A DNA stretch of 64,000 bases, taken from positions 1-64,000 of the forward strand of contig NZ_JAKOPM010000001.1 of the NCBI RefSeq assembly GCF_022288805.1. The letters run 5' to 3'. The position numbers were made by a program, and so were the translations under genes. Positions 26,348-40,859 of this stretch are shown one piece after another. Numbering within the stretch: the first letter of the stretch is position 1; the number at the start of each line of letters is the position of its first letter. Under the pieces are notes generated by a model. The model was not told the origin of the DNA, did not search any database, and saw only the letters and a program-made list of their open reading frames with translations. Origin of the DNA: Corynebacterium yonathiae. Lineage in GTDB: Bacteria > Actinomycetota > Actinomycetes > Mycobacteriales > Mycobacteriaceae.

Positions 26348-27781
26348 TTAGCAGTCGTAGTACATCTCAAATTCCTGCGGGGTCGGGCGCAGGCGAACGG
26401 GGTTAATCTCGTTTTCGTACTTGTAGTCGATGTAGGTCTCGATGAGATCCTCGGTGAAAACATCGCCTTCGGTGAGGAAGTCCATGTCCTCCTGCAAGGC
26501 CTTCAAGGAAGCCTCGAGGGAGGTTGGTGCCTGTGGGATGGACTCAGCCTCTGCCGGCGGCAGCTCATAGAGGTCCTTATCCACCGGAGCATGCGGCTCG
26601 ATGCGGTTCTTTACGCCGTCGATGCCGGCCATCATCATGGCGGCAAAACCCAAGTACGGGTTGCCGGATGGGTCTGGAGCGCGGAATTCAATGCGCTTTG
26701 CCTTCGGGTTAGAACCGGTAATCGGGATACGGATTGCAGCGGAGCGGTTGCGCTGGGAGTAAACCAGATTAATTGGTGCTTCGAAGCCTGGGACCAGGCG
26801 GTGATAGGAGTTCAGCGTTGGGTTGGTGAACGCAAGAACGGCACCAGCGTGGTGGAGAATACCGCCGATGTAGTAGCGGGCGATATCGGAAAGGCCGGCG
26901 TAGCCAGCCTCATCATGGAACAGCGGCTTGCCGTCTTTCCACAGGGACATATGGGCGTGCATGCCGGAACCATTATCGCCCGCCAGCGGCTTGGGCATGA
27001 AGGTTGCGGTCTTGCCCCACTGCTGCGCGGTCTGCTTGATGACGTACTTGAAGGTCTGAATGTCATCGCCCGCGTGCAACATGGAATTGAAGCGGTAGTT
27101 GATTTCGTTTTGGCCGGCGCCCACCTCGTGGTGGAAGCGCTCGATCTGGAAGCCAACCTTCTGCAGGTTTTCCACCATGGCGTCACGGACCTCACCGTGC
27201 TTGTCATACGGCGCGGTGGGGAAGTAGCCGCCCTTCAGACGGGTCTTGTAACCCGTATTCGGGGTGCCGTCGAAGTTGGTCTCGCTATCGCGGTTCCACC
27301 AGCCTTCATCGGAATCTACCTCGTAGAAGCCATGCTCGACGTCGGTGCTAAAACGCACGGAGTCAAATAGGTAGAACTCGGCCTCGGCGCCAAAATTACA
27401 GGTATCTGCAATACCGGTGGACTGCAGATACTCTTCCGCCTTGCGTGCGATGTTTCGCGGATCGCGGGAGAAAGGCTCAAAGGTAAAAGGATCGTGGACA
27501 AAGAACTTGATGTTCAGGGTCTTGGCCGTGCGGAACGGATCAATGTGCGCGGTGGCTGGATCCGGCAGCAGGGTCATATCGGATTCATCGATGGTGGTAA
27601 ATCCGCGGATGGAGGAGCCGTCGAAGGCAAGGCCGTTTTCGGCATCTTCTACGGTGAACTCATCTGCTGGGATGGAAAAGTGGTGCTCGGTGCCTGGGAC
27701 GTCCGTAAAACGGATATCGACGAATTTTACGTCCTCGTCCTGAATAAATTGGACGATGTCCTGCACTGTCTCGAAAGACAC
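26348..27781 (-). CDS. glnA: Glutamine synthetase GlnA1 (type I-beta, adenylylation site present)
   Basis: The 477-residue protein has the full set of type I glutamine synthetase motifs: [48 protein letters not shown] and [11 protein letters not shown]. The adenylylation tyrosine is Tyr405 in DLYELPP, so activity should be tuned by GlnE at 14-17 kb. It makes glutamine from glutamate, ammonia and ATP and is the main ammonium-assimilating enzyme in corynebacteria. GAGGAG precedes the ATG. A possible AmtR nitrogen-repressor site lies just upstream (27815-27834). DUF4191 and lipA lie beyond the RDD gene as in mycobacteria. Confidence 0.96.
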   Translation of the reverse strand: MSFETVQDIVQFIQDEDVKFVDIRFTDVPGTEHHFSIPADEFTVEDAENGLAFDGSSIRGFTTIDESDMTLLPDPATAHIDPFRTAKTLNIKFFVHDPFTFEPFSRDPRNIARKAEEYLQSTGIADTCNFGAEAEFYLFDSVRFSTDVEHGFYEVDSDEGWWNRDSETNFDGTPNTGYKTRLKGGYFPTAPYDKHGEVRDAMVENLQKVGFQIERFHHEVGAGQNEINYRFNSMLHAGDDIQTFKYVIKQTAQQWGKTATFMPKPLAGDNGSGMHAHMSLWKDGKPLFHDEAGYAGLSDIARYYIGGILHHAGAVLAFTNPTLNSYHRLVPGFEAPINLVYSQRNRSAAIRIPITGSNPKAKRIEFRAPDPSGNPYLGFAAMMMAGIDGVKNRIEPHAPVDKDLYELPPAEAESIPQAPTSLEASLKALQEDMDFLTEGDVFTEDLIETYIDYKYENEINPVRLRPTPQEFEMYYDC

Positions 27782-27814
27782 GTTTGTCTCCTCGTTGTTG
27801 ACCGGTGAATTGTC

Positions 27815-27834
27815 TCTCTATAGCCTACTAGGTT
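27815..27834. promoter_or_regulatory. Candidate AmtR operator overlapping glnA1 promoter
   Basis: CTAT, six bases, CTAG (27818-27831) fits the corynebacterial AmtR pattern CTAT-N6-ATAG with one core mismatch. On the minus strand the same bases include TATAGA, a likely -10 of glnA1. Established knowledge: AmtR represses glnA in C. glutamicum under nitrogen excess. The match is by eye only. Confidence 0.35.
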
Positions 27835-27886
27835 CTCGCCGCAGGCATCGCGATTCCCTTCGTTTCACATCTCACTTTGTGCCCGC

Positions 27887-27892
27887 TAGATT
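27887..27892 (+). promoter_or_regulatory. -10 box for leaderless RDD gene
   Basis: TAGATT ends seven bases before the ATG at 27900, with no separate ribosome site. Confidence 0.45.
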
Positions 27893-27899
27893 GGTGGTC

Positions 27900-28373
27900 A
27901 TGGCAGATAAGCGTACGTGGCTCGACGGGCCGAATATTCCGGGCGAATACGATGATATGGAAGGCCCAGGCCGCTGGCCGGGCGAAAAGCTGGGTCTTCC
28001 GGAGTCCGGACCGGGGTCACTAGCTTCCGTTGGCCGCCGCGCCGGCGCTGTGGCAATTGACTGGATTGTGTGCATGCTCATTGCCAATTTGATCCACATG
28101 TTTACTACGGAACTCGGCGGTGTGGCTTTCTTGGGCTACGCGCTGTGGGTAATCATGGGCATTGTGTGCGGATGGCTTTTTGCCCGCACCCCAGGCATGC
28201 TGCTTTTGGGCATGGGCGTGGCGCGTCTCGATGTCCCCGGTGCCCGCGTGGGGTTGTGGCGCGCGGCGTTGCGCACGGTGCTAACTGGAGTGCTTTTCCC
28301 AGCGGCCATGGTGGATGCGGATGGTCGCGGCATGCACGATCGCGCCACCGGCACCATCGTTATTCGTTCCTAA
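27900..28373 (+). CDS. RDD family membrane protein
   Basis: I start at ATG 27900 (MADKRTWLDGPNIPGEYDD), giving 157 residues. The RDD signature is seen in VGRRAGAVAIDWIVC near residue 45, followed by three hydrophobic helices including GVAFLGYALWVIMGIVCGWL, and the TPGMLLLGMGVARLD and DRATGTIVIRS pieces that close RDD domains. RDD proteins are small transport-associated or regulatory membrane proteins of unclear role. The gene is divergent from glnA1 (118 bases), and in mycobacteria an RDD gene also lies beside glnA1 (from memory). It is followed by a hairpin shared with the convergent DUF4191 gene. Confidence 0.88.
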   Translation: MADKRTWLDGPNIPGEYDDMEGPGRWPGEKLGLPESGPGSLASVGRRAGAVAIDWIVCMLIANLIHMFTTELGGVAFLGYALWVIMGIVCGWLFARTPGMLLLGMGVARLDVPGARVGLWRAALRTVLTGVLFPAAMVDADGRGMHDRATGTIVIRS

Positions 28374-28392
28374 GTCGTCGGACTATTCGGGG

Positions 28393-28435
28393 CAAAAGAA
28401 AATCCCTGCCACACCTCGTACGGTGCGGCAGGGAT
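28393..28435 (-). terminator. Intrinsic terminator of the DUF4191 gene
   Basis: Arms 28402-28410 and 28427-28435 (ATCCCTGCC / GGCAGGGAT, with an inner CACC/GGTG pair) form a strong hairpin. Read on the minus strand it is followed by ATTTTCTTTTG, fitting the end of the DUF4191 transcript. Confidence 0.8.
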
Positions 28436-28448
28436 TCGCTTTAAGCGC

Positions 28449-29234
28449 CTACTTATTCTTCTTACGCTGCTGGGCGCGGCGCATACGGCGGTTCATTCCG
28501 GCCATGTTTTGCGCCTGGTGGGGAACTGGGCCCTTGGGCATGCCCGGGGTGGTACCCGGCATCGAATCCATGGCCTCAATGCGGCGGATGTTTTCGTAGG
28601 TCTCGTTCTTATTGAAGTTGCGCGGCAGCTTCATGACCTTATTGCGTAGCTTGGAAACAGGAACCTCGTCTTCGCCGTTGCCCACGAAGATTTCGTAGAT
28701 TGGAACGCCGCCGGCGATCTTGTCTACCCGCTTCTTGAGCTGGTTCAGGGTGGGGCGCACGCGGTTCTTATTGCCCTCGCAGACGAAGATGACGCCGGCG
28801 TTGCCGATGACGCGGTGGATAAGATCCTGCTGGCGGGTGGCGGCTACGCCGGTCTTGACGGACCACACGATGCCCACGGTATTGCGCAGCTGCTGCTCCA
28901 AAGCCCAGCCGGCGGCACCAGGCTGATCTTCTACGCGCTTGTACATATCGCGTTCAAGGCGGCGGGTAAAAAGGAACATTGCGAGCAGCGCGCCGATGCC
29001 CAAACCCAAGATGAGCATGAACCACTCGCCGCGGAATAATAGGCCAATGAGGAAGAAGAGCAAGCCCATACCCAAGAAGGCGCCCAGCATGATGGGGATA
29101 AGCGCCTTATCCTGCTTGCGCTGCATATTGAATGCCTGCCACATCTGGGACCAGGTTTGCTTACGCTGCTGGCGCTTGGCCGCGCGTTCTTGCTTCTTTG
29201 CAGCCTTTAGTGCTGCCTTATCATCTTTCGCCAT
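28449..29234 (-). CDS. DUF4191 domain-containing membrane protein
   Basis: Starting at ATG 29232-29234 (MAKDDKAALKAAKKQERAAK) with GGAG upstream, the protein has 261 residues. A basic N terminus precedes two membrane helices (about 45-70 and 74-93, rich in Leu, Phe and Gly), then a cytoplasmic domain with NAGVIFVCEGNKNRVRPTLN and a basic Arg/Lys-rich C terminus. This is the actinobacterial DUF4191 family (M. tuberculosis Rv2219), always near lipA-lipB and glnA1; its function is unknown. Confidence 0.88.
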   Translation of the reverse strand: MAKDDKAALKAAKKQERAAKRQQRKQTWSQMWQAFNMQRKQDKALIPIMLGAFLGMGLLFFLIGLLFRGEWFMLILGLGIGALLAMFLFTRRLERDMYKRVEDQPGAAGWALEQQLRNTVGIVWSVKTGVAATRQQDLIHRVIGNAGVIFVCEGNKNRVRPTLNQLKKRVDKIAGGVPIYEIFVGNGEDEVPVSKLRNKVMKLPRNFNKNETYENIRRIEAMDSMPGTTPGMPKGPVPHQAQNMAGMNRRMRRAQQRKKNK

Positions 29235-29314
29235 GGCTCCTACTTTAAAGGTCAACGGGCATAAATGTTAAAACGGCCCACGCGAAAGCGCAGGCCGTTA
29301 TGAAAACGTTGGGG

Positions 29315-30406
29315 TTAGCGGATGGTGGCCGCCGCCGAGTTCGCATTAGCCTGGGTCTTGGCCATGCGGGTGGTTACTGGAGTCTCCTCCGATGGACCGT
29401 ACTTCTCCAGCAGAGTAGAGGCCTCCTGAGCGGTAGCACCCTGGGAGGTCGCAGCTAAGTGCTTGAGGTTTTCCGGCAGTTCGAAGCCGCGCTTTTCCAT
29501 GGCCTGCACATAAAGGCGGCCGGCGCGGTAGGACGAGCGTACCAGCGGGCCGGACATGACGCCGCCGAAGCCGAGCTCCTTGGCCAGCTTGGAGTGGGCC
29601 ACAAACTCTTCCGGGCGTACCCAGCGCTCAATCGGGTGGAAGCGCGGGCCGGGGCGCAGGTACTGGGTGATGGTGATGATATCGCAGCCGGCAGAGCGCA
29701 GGTCGAGCAAGGCTTCCTCGACCTCATCCTCAGTCTCACCCATGCCCAAGATCAAGTTGGACTTGGTAATGAGGCCATAATCATGTGCCTGGCGGATTAC
29801 ATCCAGGGAACGCTCGTAACGGAAGGCCGGGCGGATGCGCTTGAAGATGCGCGGTACGGTCTCCAAGTTATGCGCGAAAACCTCCGGTTTGGCTTCGAAG
29901 ACCTCTTCGAGCAGGTCCGGCTTGCCGGAGAAATCCGGAGTCAGGTTCTCCACGCCGGTGTGCGGGTTGAGCTCGTGGATCTTGCGCACGACCTCGGCGT
30001 AGAGCCAAGCGCCTTCATCCGGCAGATCATCGCGGGTTACACCGGTAATGGTGGTGTAGTTAAGGTCCATTTCCTGGATATTTTCCGCCACGCGGCGCGG
30101 TTCGTCGCGGTCTAGCTCCTCTGGCTTGCCGGTGGCAATATCGCAGAAGTCGCAGCGGCGGGTGCACTTATCGCCACCGATGAGGAAGGTAGCCTCGCGG
30201 GATTCCCAGCACTCGTGGATATTCGGGCAGCCTGCCTCCTGGCACACGGTGTGCAGGGAGGCCCCGGCCACGCGGGACTTCATGTCCTCATAGCCCGGAC
30301 CGGTGCGAACCTGGTTGCGGATCCAGCGTGGCTTTTGTTCGATGGGTGACTCCGCATTCTTCTTTTCAATGCGGAGCATCTTGCGTCCTTCAGGCTTAAC
30401 AGTCAC
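29315..30406 (-). CDS. lipA: Lipoyl synthase
   Basis: LipA is a radical-SAM enzyme that inserts two sulfurs into the octanoyl group bound to lipoyl domains. The 363-residue protein has both iron-sulfur motifs: the auxiliary cluster [13 protein letters not shown] and the SAM cluster CTRRCDFCD, and the C-terminal serine ligand in VRSSYRAG. I keep the GTG start at 30404-30406 because [14 protein letters not shown] matches LipA starts from corynebacteria; an ATG nine codons later has a better ribosome site. Targets encoded in this window are GcvH and the E2 protein. It lies 94 bases downstream of lipB. Confidence 0.95.
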   Translation of the reverse strand: MTVKPEGRKMLRIEKKNAESPIEQKPRWIRNQVRTGPGYEDMKSRVAGASLHTVCQEAGCPNIHECWESREATFLIGGDKCTRRCDFCDIATGKPEELDRDEPRRVAENIQEMDLNYTTITGVTRDDLPDEGAWLYAEVVRKIHELNPHTGVENLTPDFSGKPDLLEEVFEAKPEVFAHNLETVPRIFKRIRPAFRYERSLDVIRQAHDYGLITKSNLILGMGETEDEVEEALLDLRSAGCDIITITQYLRPGPRFHPIERWVRPEEFVAHSKLAKELGFGGVMSGPLVRSSYRAGRLYVQAMEKRGFELPENLKHLAATSQGATAQEASTLLEKYGPSEETPVTTRMAKTQANANSAAATIR

Positions 30407-30500
30407 AAAAACTCACTTTATCGGTTGATGGTGGTGATGGCTAATAGCTCTTCTAGGTATAAGTCGCCGCGGTCACATCCTATTCCGCGCCAGCCCCAAA

Positions 30501-31310
30501 CTAGGGTTCTTGCCGCGCTTGCCGACGCCTCTGTCTAGCCCTTTCATTCGCTAACTTCGTGGGATCAGGGGCTGAGCCAAAGGTGTGGTCGGCGACAATG
30601 AGGCGGCCCGAGAGGGCGTCATCAAGCGCCTGCAAAAGCGGTTGGGTGGCATCCTCGAGGCTGACCTGGCGTCCGAGCTCCAGCGATAGGGTGGTGACAT
30701 CGGCGTCATCGATGCCACAGGCCACGATGTGGTCGTAGTATTCCAAAGTATTGCAGCAGTTAAGCGCCAAACCGTGCATGGTCACCCCGCGGGTAATGCG
30801 GATTCCAAGAGCGGCAATCTTGCGGTCACGCTTCGGGGCGGCGGGATCCTTGGCTTCGGTGGTGGAAGGAACCCACACGCCTGAGCGGCCATCGATGCGC
30901 CCGGCGGTGGTCACCCCCATCTGGCGGACCGTCTGGATGGTGGCTTCCTCGAGGCGGCGGACATAGTCGACGACGTCGACGGGCTCAGCCAGCTTGATAA
31001 TGGGGTAGATGACTAGCTGGCCTTCGCCATGCCAGGTGATGCGCCCGCCGCGATCTACGGTGATAACGGGCAGGCCGTTATCTGGCATATCTTCCGGTTG
31101 GGTGCGCTTGCCGGCGGTATAGATATTGGGGTGTTCGACTACGAGCACCACATCGTCTTGTTCCCCCTTGGCGCGCGCGGCCGCTACCTCGGCCTGGTAG
31201 TCCCAGGCCTCCTGGTAGTCCATCCGGCCCAAGAAACGGACCTCTAGTGGTTTATCGGAGGCGCGGATAGAGCGCTCGGCGGGGAAGAAGGGATCGCGTG
31301 GTGCAGTCAT
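30501..31310 (-). CDS. lipB: Octanoyl transferase (lipoate biosynthesis)
   Basis: LipB moves the octanoyl group from acyl carrier protein to lipoyl domains, supplying the substrate for LipA. I start at ATG 31308-31310, giving 269 residues; the longer frame has no similarity. Motifs: [32 protein letters not shown], the catalytic lysine in KIAALGIRI and cysteine in IVACGI. The extra C-terminal tail is basic. It follows the gcvH terminator, so it probably has its own promoter. Confidence 0.93.
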   Translation of the reverse strand: MTAPRDPFFPAERSIRASDKPLEVRFLGRMDYQEAWDYQAEVAAARAKGEQDDVVLVVEHPNIYTAGKRTQPEDMPDNGLPVITVDRGGRITWHGEGQLVIYPIIKLAEPVDVVDYVRRLEEATIQTVRQMGVTTAGRIDGRSGVWVPSTTEAKDPAAPKRDRKIAALGIRITRGVTMHGLALNCCNTLEYYDHIVACGIDDADVTTLSLELGRQVSLEDATQPLLQALDDALSGRLIVADHTFGSAPDPTKLANERARQRRRQARQEP

Positions 31311-31344
31311 AGCCTCAAAGTTTCCTCTGGTGCGGTGGACAAAG

Positions 31345-31380
31345 CAAAGCGGGAGGATGCGCGTGGCACACCCTCCCGCG
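31345..31380 (-). terminator. Intrinsic terminator after gcvH
   Basis: On the minus strand CGGGAGG (rc of 31373-31379) pairs with CCTCCCG (rc of 31350-31356), followed by CTTTGCTTTGT. It lies between gcvH and lipB. Confidence 0.65.
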
Positions 31381-31392
31381 TAGGGAGTCGAA

Positions 31393-31785
31393 TTAGTCCA
31401 GACCGTTGGCGGATGCGTAGGCGGCGGCATCCATCAGCTCGCCTGCCTCATCCACCTCGACCTCGAAGAGCCAGCCCTCGCCAAACGGGTCGTTGTTGAT
31501 GACAGCGTAGTCATCGTGCACGGCCTCGTTGACGGCCTTTACGGTGCCGGTGACAGGGGAGTAGAGGTCAGAGACGGACTTGGTGGATTCGACCTCGCCG
31601 CAGGACTCGCCGGCGGTGACGGTATCGCCCACCTCAGGCAGCTCGGCGAAGACGACCTCGCCCAGGCGGTCGGCTGCTACGGAAGTAATGCCGATGCGTA
31701 CGGTGGCGCCGGCAACGGCGTCAGCGGCGGCGTTGACCCACTCGTGGTCTTCGGAGTAGGAGAAATCTTGTGGAAGGTTAGCCAT
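31393..31785 (-). CDS. gcvH: Glycine cleavage system H protein
   Basis: This 130-residue carrier holds the lipoyl group that shuttles the aminomethyl intermediate between the P, T and L proteins. The lipoylated lysine is Lys69 in [11 protein letters not shown], and the start [17 protein letters not shown] and the closing GWLFEVEV are typical. It is the last gene of the gcvP-gcvT-gcvH cluster, followed by a terminator. Confidence 0.96.
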   Translation of the reverse strand: MANLPQDFSYSEDHEWVNAAADAVAGATVRIGITSVAADRLGEVVFAELPEVGDTVTAGESCGEVESTKSVSDLYSPVTGTVKAVNEAVHDDYAVINNDPFGEGWLFEVEVDEAGELMDAAAYASANGLD

Positions 31786-31821
31786 GGTGATGTAGTCCTT
31801 TCGGGCTGGGTGAGATGATGT

Positions 31822-32934
31822 TTACTTCTCGCGCTTGTAGAACGGCAACGCGGTTACTTCAAAAGGATAGCGCTTGCCGCGAATCTCTACCTCGATTTCA
31901 GCGCCAGGTTCGAGATTGGCGCTGGTTTTCAGCAGCGCGATGGCCACTGGGTGTCCCAAGGTGGGGGAAGGCTGCCCGGAGGTGACCGTGCCTACCTTCT
32001 TTTCTCCCACGAATACCTCGGCGCCGGCACGCGCTGCGCGGCGCTGCTTAGAGGTAAGGCCGGTGATCGCTACCTGGGGGCCTTCGGCAGCGCGCTGGCG
32101 GATAACCTCGGAGCCGACGAAGTCGGCTTCCTTCTTAGCAAAGGCACGGGACATACCCGCCTCGACCGGGGTGATATCGCGGGAGAGCTCGTTGCCATAG
32201 AGCGGCATACCGGCTTCAAGGCGCAGCGAATCGCGGGCGGCTAGGCCACATGGCTTGAGGTCATATTCCGCACCTGCCTTGAGTAGCTCTTCCCATAGCT
32301 GCGGGGCATCGGAGTTATACACGATGAGCTCGAAGCCATCCTCGCCGGTATAGCCAGTGCGCGCGATAATCGCGAAGGTGCGCGCTACCTTACCCATGGT
32401 GGCGGCGTAGTAGCCGAGGTTATAAACCTCGTCCTGCTTATTGTCTTCTACCAACGGCACGAGGATTTCTGCGGCCTTTGGGCCCTGCACGGCGATCATG
32501 GCGACGTCGCGGGACTCGTTCTTCAAGCTCACATCGAAGCCCTCAGCGCGCTTGTTGAGCTCCTCCCACACGGTATCGGCGTTGCCGGCATTCGGCACGA
32601 CGAGGAACTTATCCTCCTCAAAGCGGTAAGTAATGAGGTCATCGATGATGCCGCCATCGGCTGCGGCAATCATGGAGTACTTGGCTTTGCCTACCTTGAG
32701 GGGCTCAAAGTTGGAGATGAAGGCATAGGACAAGAACTTGGCGGCATCAGCGCCGTTGACCCAGATTTCACCCATGTGGGACAGGTCAAAGAGGCCGGCG
32801 TTGTTGCGTACTGCGCGGTGCTCATCCAGTTCGTTCTGGTACTTCAGCGGCATATTCCACGGACCGAAGGCGGTAAACGTGGCGCCGAGTTTTTCGTGCT
32901 CGGCATGAAGAGGGGAGGTCAAAAGGTCGGTCAT
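31822..32934 (-). CDS. gcvT: Glycine cleavage system T protein (aminomethyltransferase)
   Basis: The 370-residue enzyme transfers the methylene group from H protein to tetrahydrofolate, releasing ammonia. It shows the folate-binding motifs of GcvT: FDLSHMGEIWVNG, MIAVQGPKA, ARTGYTGEDGFELI and GLAARDSLRLEAGMPLYGNE. It starts two bases after gcvP, so the two are cotranscribed and translationally linked. Confidence 0.96.
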   Translation of the reverse strand: MTDLLTSPLHAEHEKLGATFTAFGPWNMPLKYQNELDEHRAVRNNAGLFDLSHMGEIWVNGADAAKFLSYAFISNFEPLKVGKAKYSMIAAADGGIIDDLITYRFEEDKFLVVPNAGNADTVWEELNKRAEGFDVSLKNESRDVAMIAVQGPKAAEILVPLVEDNKQDEVYNLGYYAATMGKVARTFAIIARTGYTGEDGFELIVYNSDAPQLWEELLKAGAEYDLKPCGLAARDSLRLEAGMPLYGNELSRDITPVEAGMSRAFAKKEADFVGSEVIRQRAAEGPQVAITGLTSKQRRAARAGAEVFVGEKKVGTVTSGQPSPTLGHPVAIALLKTSANLEPGAEIEVEIRGKRYPFEVTALPFYKREK

Positions 32935-32936
32935 AA

Positions 32937-35780
<2,844 letters not shown>

Positions 35781-35825
35781 GTCAGTGAGACTCCTTTGTG
35801 GGGGACAATGGCTGTAACCGTCCCA

Positions 35826-35831
35826 ATTATA
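35826..35831 (-). promoter_or_regulatory. -10 box upstream of gcvP
   Basis: A perfect TATAAT on the minus strand lies about 45 bases before the gcvP ATG; the leader would be about 40 bases, too short for a glycine riboswitch. The -35 is weak. Confidence 0.45.
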
Positions 35832-36009
35832 TGTTTAATAATGGGTGAGCCGATCCTTCTTTGGAAACTTTTATGCAGCTTGTCACTGTCTAATCTCGTC
35901 TCTAGTGCGTTCACCATGGGCTTAGATACAAGGCCCCCGCATACCCCCGAATAAGAGGAGAAGGGTAGGTCGGGCGAGGGTGGATCTATTACCCCCCGCT
36001 TGGCACCCC

Positions 36010-36056
36010 AGACAAAGCTAAAGCCTCTTAACCCCACAGTGGGGCTAAGAGGCTTT
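36010..36056 (-). terminator. Intrinsic terminator of the E2 gene
   Basis: A near-perfect hairpin pairs AAAGCCTCTTA (36020-36030) with TAAGAGGCTTT (36046-36056), plus an inner CCCC/GGGG. On the minus strand it is followed by a T-rich stretch, 18 bases after the E2 stop. Confidence 0.8.
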
Positions 36057-36073
36057 AAGCGGCGATAGAACCT

Positions 36074-38119
36074 TTAAACTTCGAGGTCGGCCTGGAAGTC
36101 TGCGGTCTGCAGGCGATCCTTAATGGTGGTGATGAAGCGGCCTGCGTCCGCACCGTCAACCACCTGGTGATCGTAGGTGAATGGTAGGTAGCACATCTGG
36201 CGGATAGCGATGGCGTCCTGGCCGTTCTCGTTGACAACGACCGGGCGCTTCTCGATGGCCGCGGTGCCCAGGATGCCGGCCTGTGGTGGAACCAAGATCG
36301 GGGTGTCGAGCATGGCGCCCTCAGAACCGATGTTGGTCACGGTGAAGGTGGCACCGGTGAGATCGTTCGGCTTCAGCTTGTTATTACGGGCCTTATCGGC
36401 CAGCTCTGCAATCTGCTGCGCAATCTGCGGCAGGGTCATGTCCTGCGCCTTGTGGATGACCGGGGTGAGCAGGCCCTTCGGGGTGTCAACCGCAATAGCG
36501 ATATTGACGTCCGAGTGGTAGGTCATCTCCTTGGTCTCTGGATTGTAGGACGCATTGACGTTCGGGTGGGAGACCAGAGCCTCAGCGGTGGCCTTCACGA
36601 TGAACGGCAGGAAGGACAGGTTGGCACCGTGCTTGTCGATGAATGCCTGCTTATTCTTCTTGCGCATATCCCAAATAGCAGTCATATCGACTTCCTGCAC
36701 GTGGGTAAGCTGTGCGGAAATCTGCAGCGCCTCTACCATCTTGGAGGCGGTGATCTCGCGAATGCGGTTGACCTTCTGCGTGGTGCCGATAAGCTCCTGC
36801 TTAGCCGGATCCACGGACTTAGTGGACCAGCGAGCACGCGGGGAGTTATCGGACTGTGCGCTGGACTTGGTAGGTGCTTCGCCCTCACCAGCAGCGGCGA
36901 GCACGTCCTGCTTGCGGATTCGTCCACCTACGCCGGTGCCCTCGACGGTGTTGAGGTCTACGCCGTGCTTATCAGCCAGCTTGCGTACCAGCGGGGTGAC
37001 ATAAGGAACGTTGTCGCCATTGTTGACCTTGGTGGAGGTGTTCAGGGAGGAATCCTGCTTGGTTTCCTTCTTCTCCTCGGCCTTTGGCTCCGGCTTCTTC
37101 TCTTCCTTTTCTTCGGCCCGTGGCTCTTGCTTCTTTTCTTCCTTTGGCTCTGGCTTGTCCTCGGAGGAGGATGCGGTGGCGTTTTCGTCGCCGATGCGGG
37201 CGATGACTTCGCCGACCTCGATGGTGTCGTCCTCGTCGGCGAGGATTTCTACCAGGGTGCCTGCTACTGGGGAAGGAATTTCGGTGTCGACCTTGTCGGT
37301 GGAGACCTCGAGCAGTGGCTCGTCTACCTCGACGGTGTCGCCGACGGACTTCAGCCACTGGGTGATGGTGCCTTCGGTGACGGATTCGCCGAGTTCTGGC
37401 ATTTCTACATCGGCTGCGTCACCAGAGCCGCCCTTAGAAGAGTCAGCCTTCTTCTCTTCCTTTTCTTCGGCCCGTGGCTCTTCCTTCTTTTCTTCCTTTG
37501 GTTCTGGCTTGTCCTCGGAGGAGGATGCGGTGGCGTTTTCGTCGCCGATGCGGGCGATGACTTCGCCGACCTCGATGGTGTCGTCCTCGTCGGCGAGGAT
37601 TTCTACCAGGGTGCCTGCTACTGGGGAAGGAATTTCGGTGTCGACCTTGTCGGTGGAGACCTCGAGCAGTGGCTCGTCTACCTCGACGGTGTCGCCGACG
37701 GACTTCAGCCACTGGGTGATGGTGCCTTCGGTGACGGATTCGCCGAGTTCTGGCATTTCTACATCGGCTGCGTCACCAGAGTCGCCGTTAGAGGAATCAG
37801 CCTTCGGCTCTTCCTTAGTTTCTTGTGCTTTTTCCTTGCCCTCATCAGCGGAGGAATCGTTGGATGCGGAGCCTGCCTCATCCTCATCACCGATGATGGC
37901 GATGACTTCGCCGACCTCGATGGTGTCATCCTCGTCAGCCTTGATTTCAATAATGGTTCCGGCTACGGGGGAGGGGATTTCGGTGTCGACCTTGTCGGTG
38001 GAGACCTCGAGCAATGGCTCGTCTACCTCGACGGTGTCGCCGACGGACTTCAGCCACTGCGTGATGGTGCCTTCGGTAACGGATTCGCCCAGCTCGGGCA
38101 TCTCAACGGAGTTCGCCAT
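36074..38119 (-). CDS. sucB: Dihydrolipoamide acyltransferase E2 (three lipoyl domains)
   Basis: The 681-residue protein has three lipoyl domains (about 1-80, 118-197, 236-315) with target lysines Lys43, Lys158 and Lys276, each in EVSTDKVDTEIPSP. Linkers between them are rich in Glu, Lys and Pro. A peripheral-subunit-binding domain follows (about 398-432: VRKLADKHGVDL, TGVGGRIRKQDVL), and a catalytic acyltransferase domain (about 455-681) ends with the active-site His651 in YDHQVVDGADAG. It is annotated as 2-oxoglutarate dehydrogenase E2 by family, but in C. glutamicum the protein at this locus, beside lipB-lipA, is AceF, which serves the shared pyruvate/oxoglutarate dehydrogenase complex. 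Lipoyl repeats 2 and 3 are almost identical at DNA level. Confidence 0.93.
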   Translation of the reverse strand: MANSVEMPELGESVTEGTITQWLKSVGDTVEVDEPLLEVSTDKVDTEIPSPVAGTIIEIKADEDDTIEVGEVIAIIGDEDEAGSASNDSSADEGKEKAQETKEEPKADSSNGDSGDAADVEMPELGESVTEGTITQWLKSVGDTVEVDEPLLEVSTDKVDTEIPSPVAGTLVEILADEDDTIEVGEVIARIGDENATASSSEDKPEPKEEKKEEPRAEEKEEKKADSSKGGSGDAADVEMPELGESVTEGTITQWLKSVGDTVEVDEPLLEVSTDKVDTEIPSPVAGTLVEILADEDDTIEVGEVIARIGDENATASSSEDKPEPKEEKKQEPRAEEKEEKKPEPKAEEKKETKQDSSLNTSTKVNNGDNVPYVTPLVRKLADKHGVDLNTVEGTGVGGRIRKQDVLAAAGEGEAPTKSSAQSDNSPRARWSTKSVDPAKQELIGTTQKVNRIREITASKMVEALQISAQLTHVQEVDMTAIWDMRKKNKQAFIDKHGANLSFLPFIVKATAEALVSHPNVNASYNPETKEMTYHSDVNIAIAVDTPKGLLTPVIHKAQDMTLPQIAQQIAELADKARNNKLKPNDLTGATFTVTNIGSEGAMLDTPILVPPQAGILGTAAIEKRPVVVNENGQDAIAIRQMCYLPFTYDHQVVDGADAGRFITTIKDRLQTADFQADLEV
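37094..37781. repeat. Near-identical tandem repeat within the E2 gene
   Basis: Bases 37094-37427 and 37448-37781 match with only a few differences (for example at 37130/37484 and 37147/37501), a period of 354 bases, or 118 codons, covering a lipoyl domain and its linker. The first lipoyl domain (37800-38119) is similar but clearly more diverged. Confidence 0.9.
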
Positions 38120-38244
38120 GAGTTATAAGACTCCTCTAAAGTTGGAAGTGTTCTATCGCTACCCGACAATCTTACAGCGTGATGCTCACCCTCGTGCAGA
38201 TGTGGGGTTAGTAACTACCCTCCTTCCGGGTAAGCTAGGGAATT

Positions 38245-40541
<2,297 letters not shown>

Positions 40542-40699
40542 TGATCACCCTATAACAACCGCTTTGCGTAGCGCAGGGCTTTCGCACTTTCGGTGTTTAC
40601 GCTTCTTTGTCGAGCGGCGGTAGGAGGAACCTTGGGCACAACTCAACAGGAAACTTTAAGGATATTTCTATCCGTATCCAATATCGGTGTTTCATACTT

Positions 40700-40857
40700 A
40701 TCTCATGCGTTTGAGAGAGCGCATGCGAGAGAGATAGAGAGAACCCCTCACGTTTCCAGAGGGCGGCTGAGATGGCCGATACATGGAAACACCTTGTAGA
40801 GAGACGCCTGCGGCCCTCGGACCACTTTCGGTTCGAGGGCCGCAGGCGTTTTCTTTT
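40700..40857 (+). ncRNA. Candidate small RNA with own terminator
   Basis: No plus-strand gene exists between 38655 and 43026, yet a strong plus-strand terminator ends here. Upstream of it are a hairpin CATGCG/CGCATG (40704-40709 with 40720-40725), a purine-rich GAGAGAGATAGAGAGAA linker, and a hairpin GTTTCC/GGAAAC (40752-40757 with 40785-40790) whose loop contains GGCTGAGA. A CATACT -10 at 40693-40698 would start a transcript of about 150 bases. It does not match a family that I know. Confidence 0.45.
40804..40857 (+). terminator. Strong plus-strand intrinsic terminator
   Basis: Perfect 16-base-pair stem: ACGCCTGCGGCCCTCG (40804-40819) with CGAGGGCCGCAGGCGT (40834-40849), followed by TTTTCTTTTG. 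The T run exists only in the plus direction; it lies at the end of the minus-strand pncA gene, for which it would be a poor terminator. Confidence 0.8.
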
Positions 40858-40859
40858 GT

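Noticed and set aside
35781..36010. Glycine riboswitch before gcvP
   Set aside because: The tandem aptamer consensus is not visible and a TATAAT lies close to the gene.
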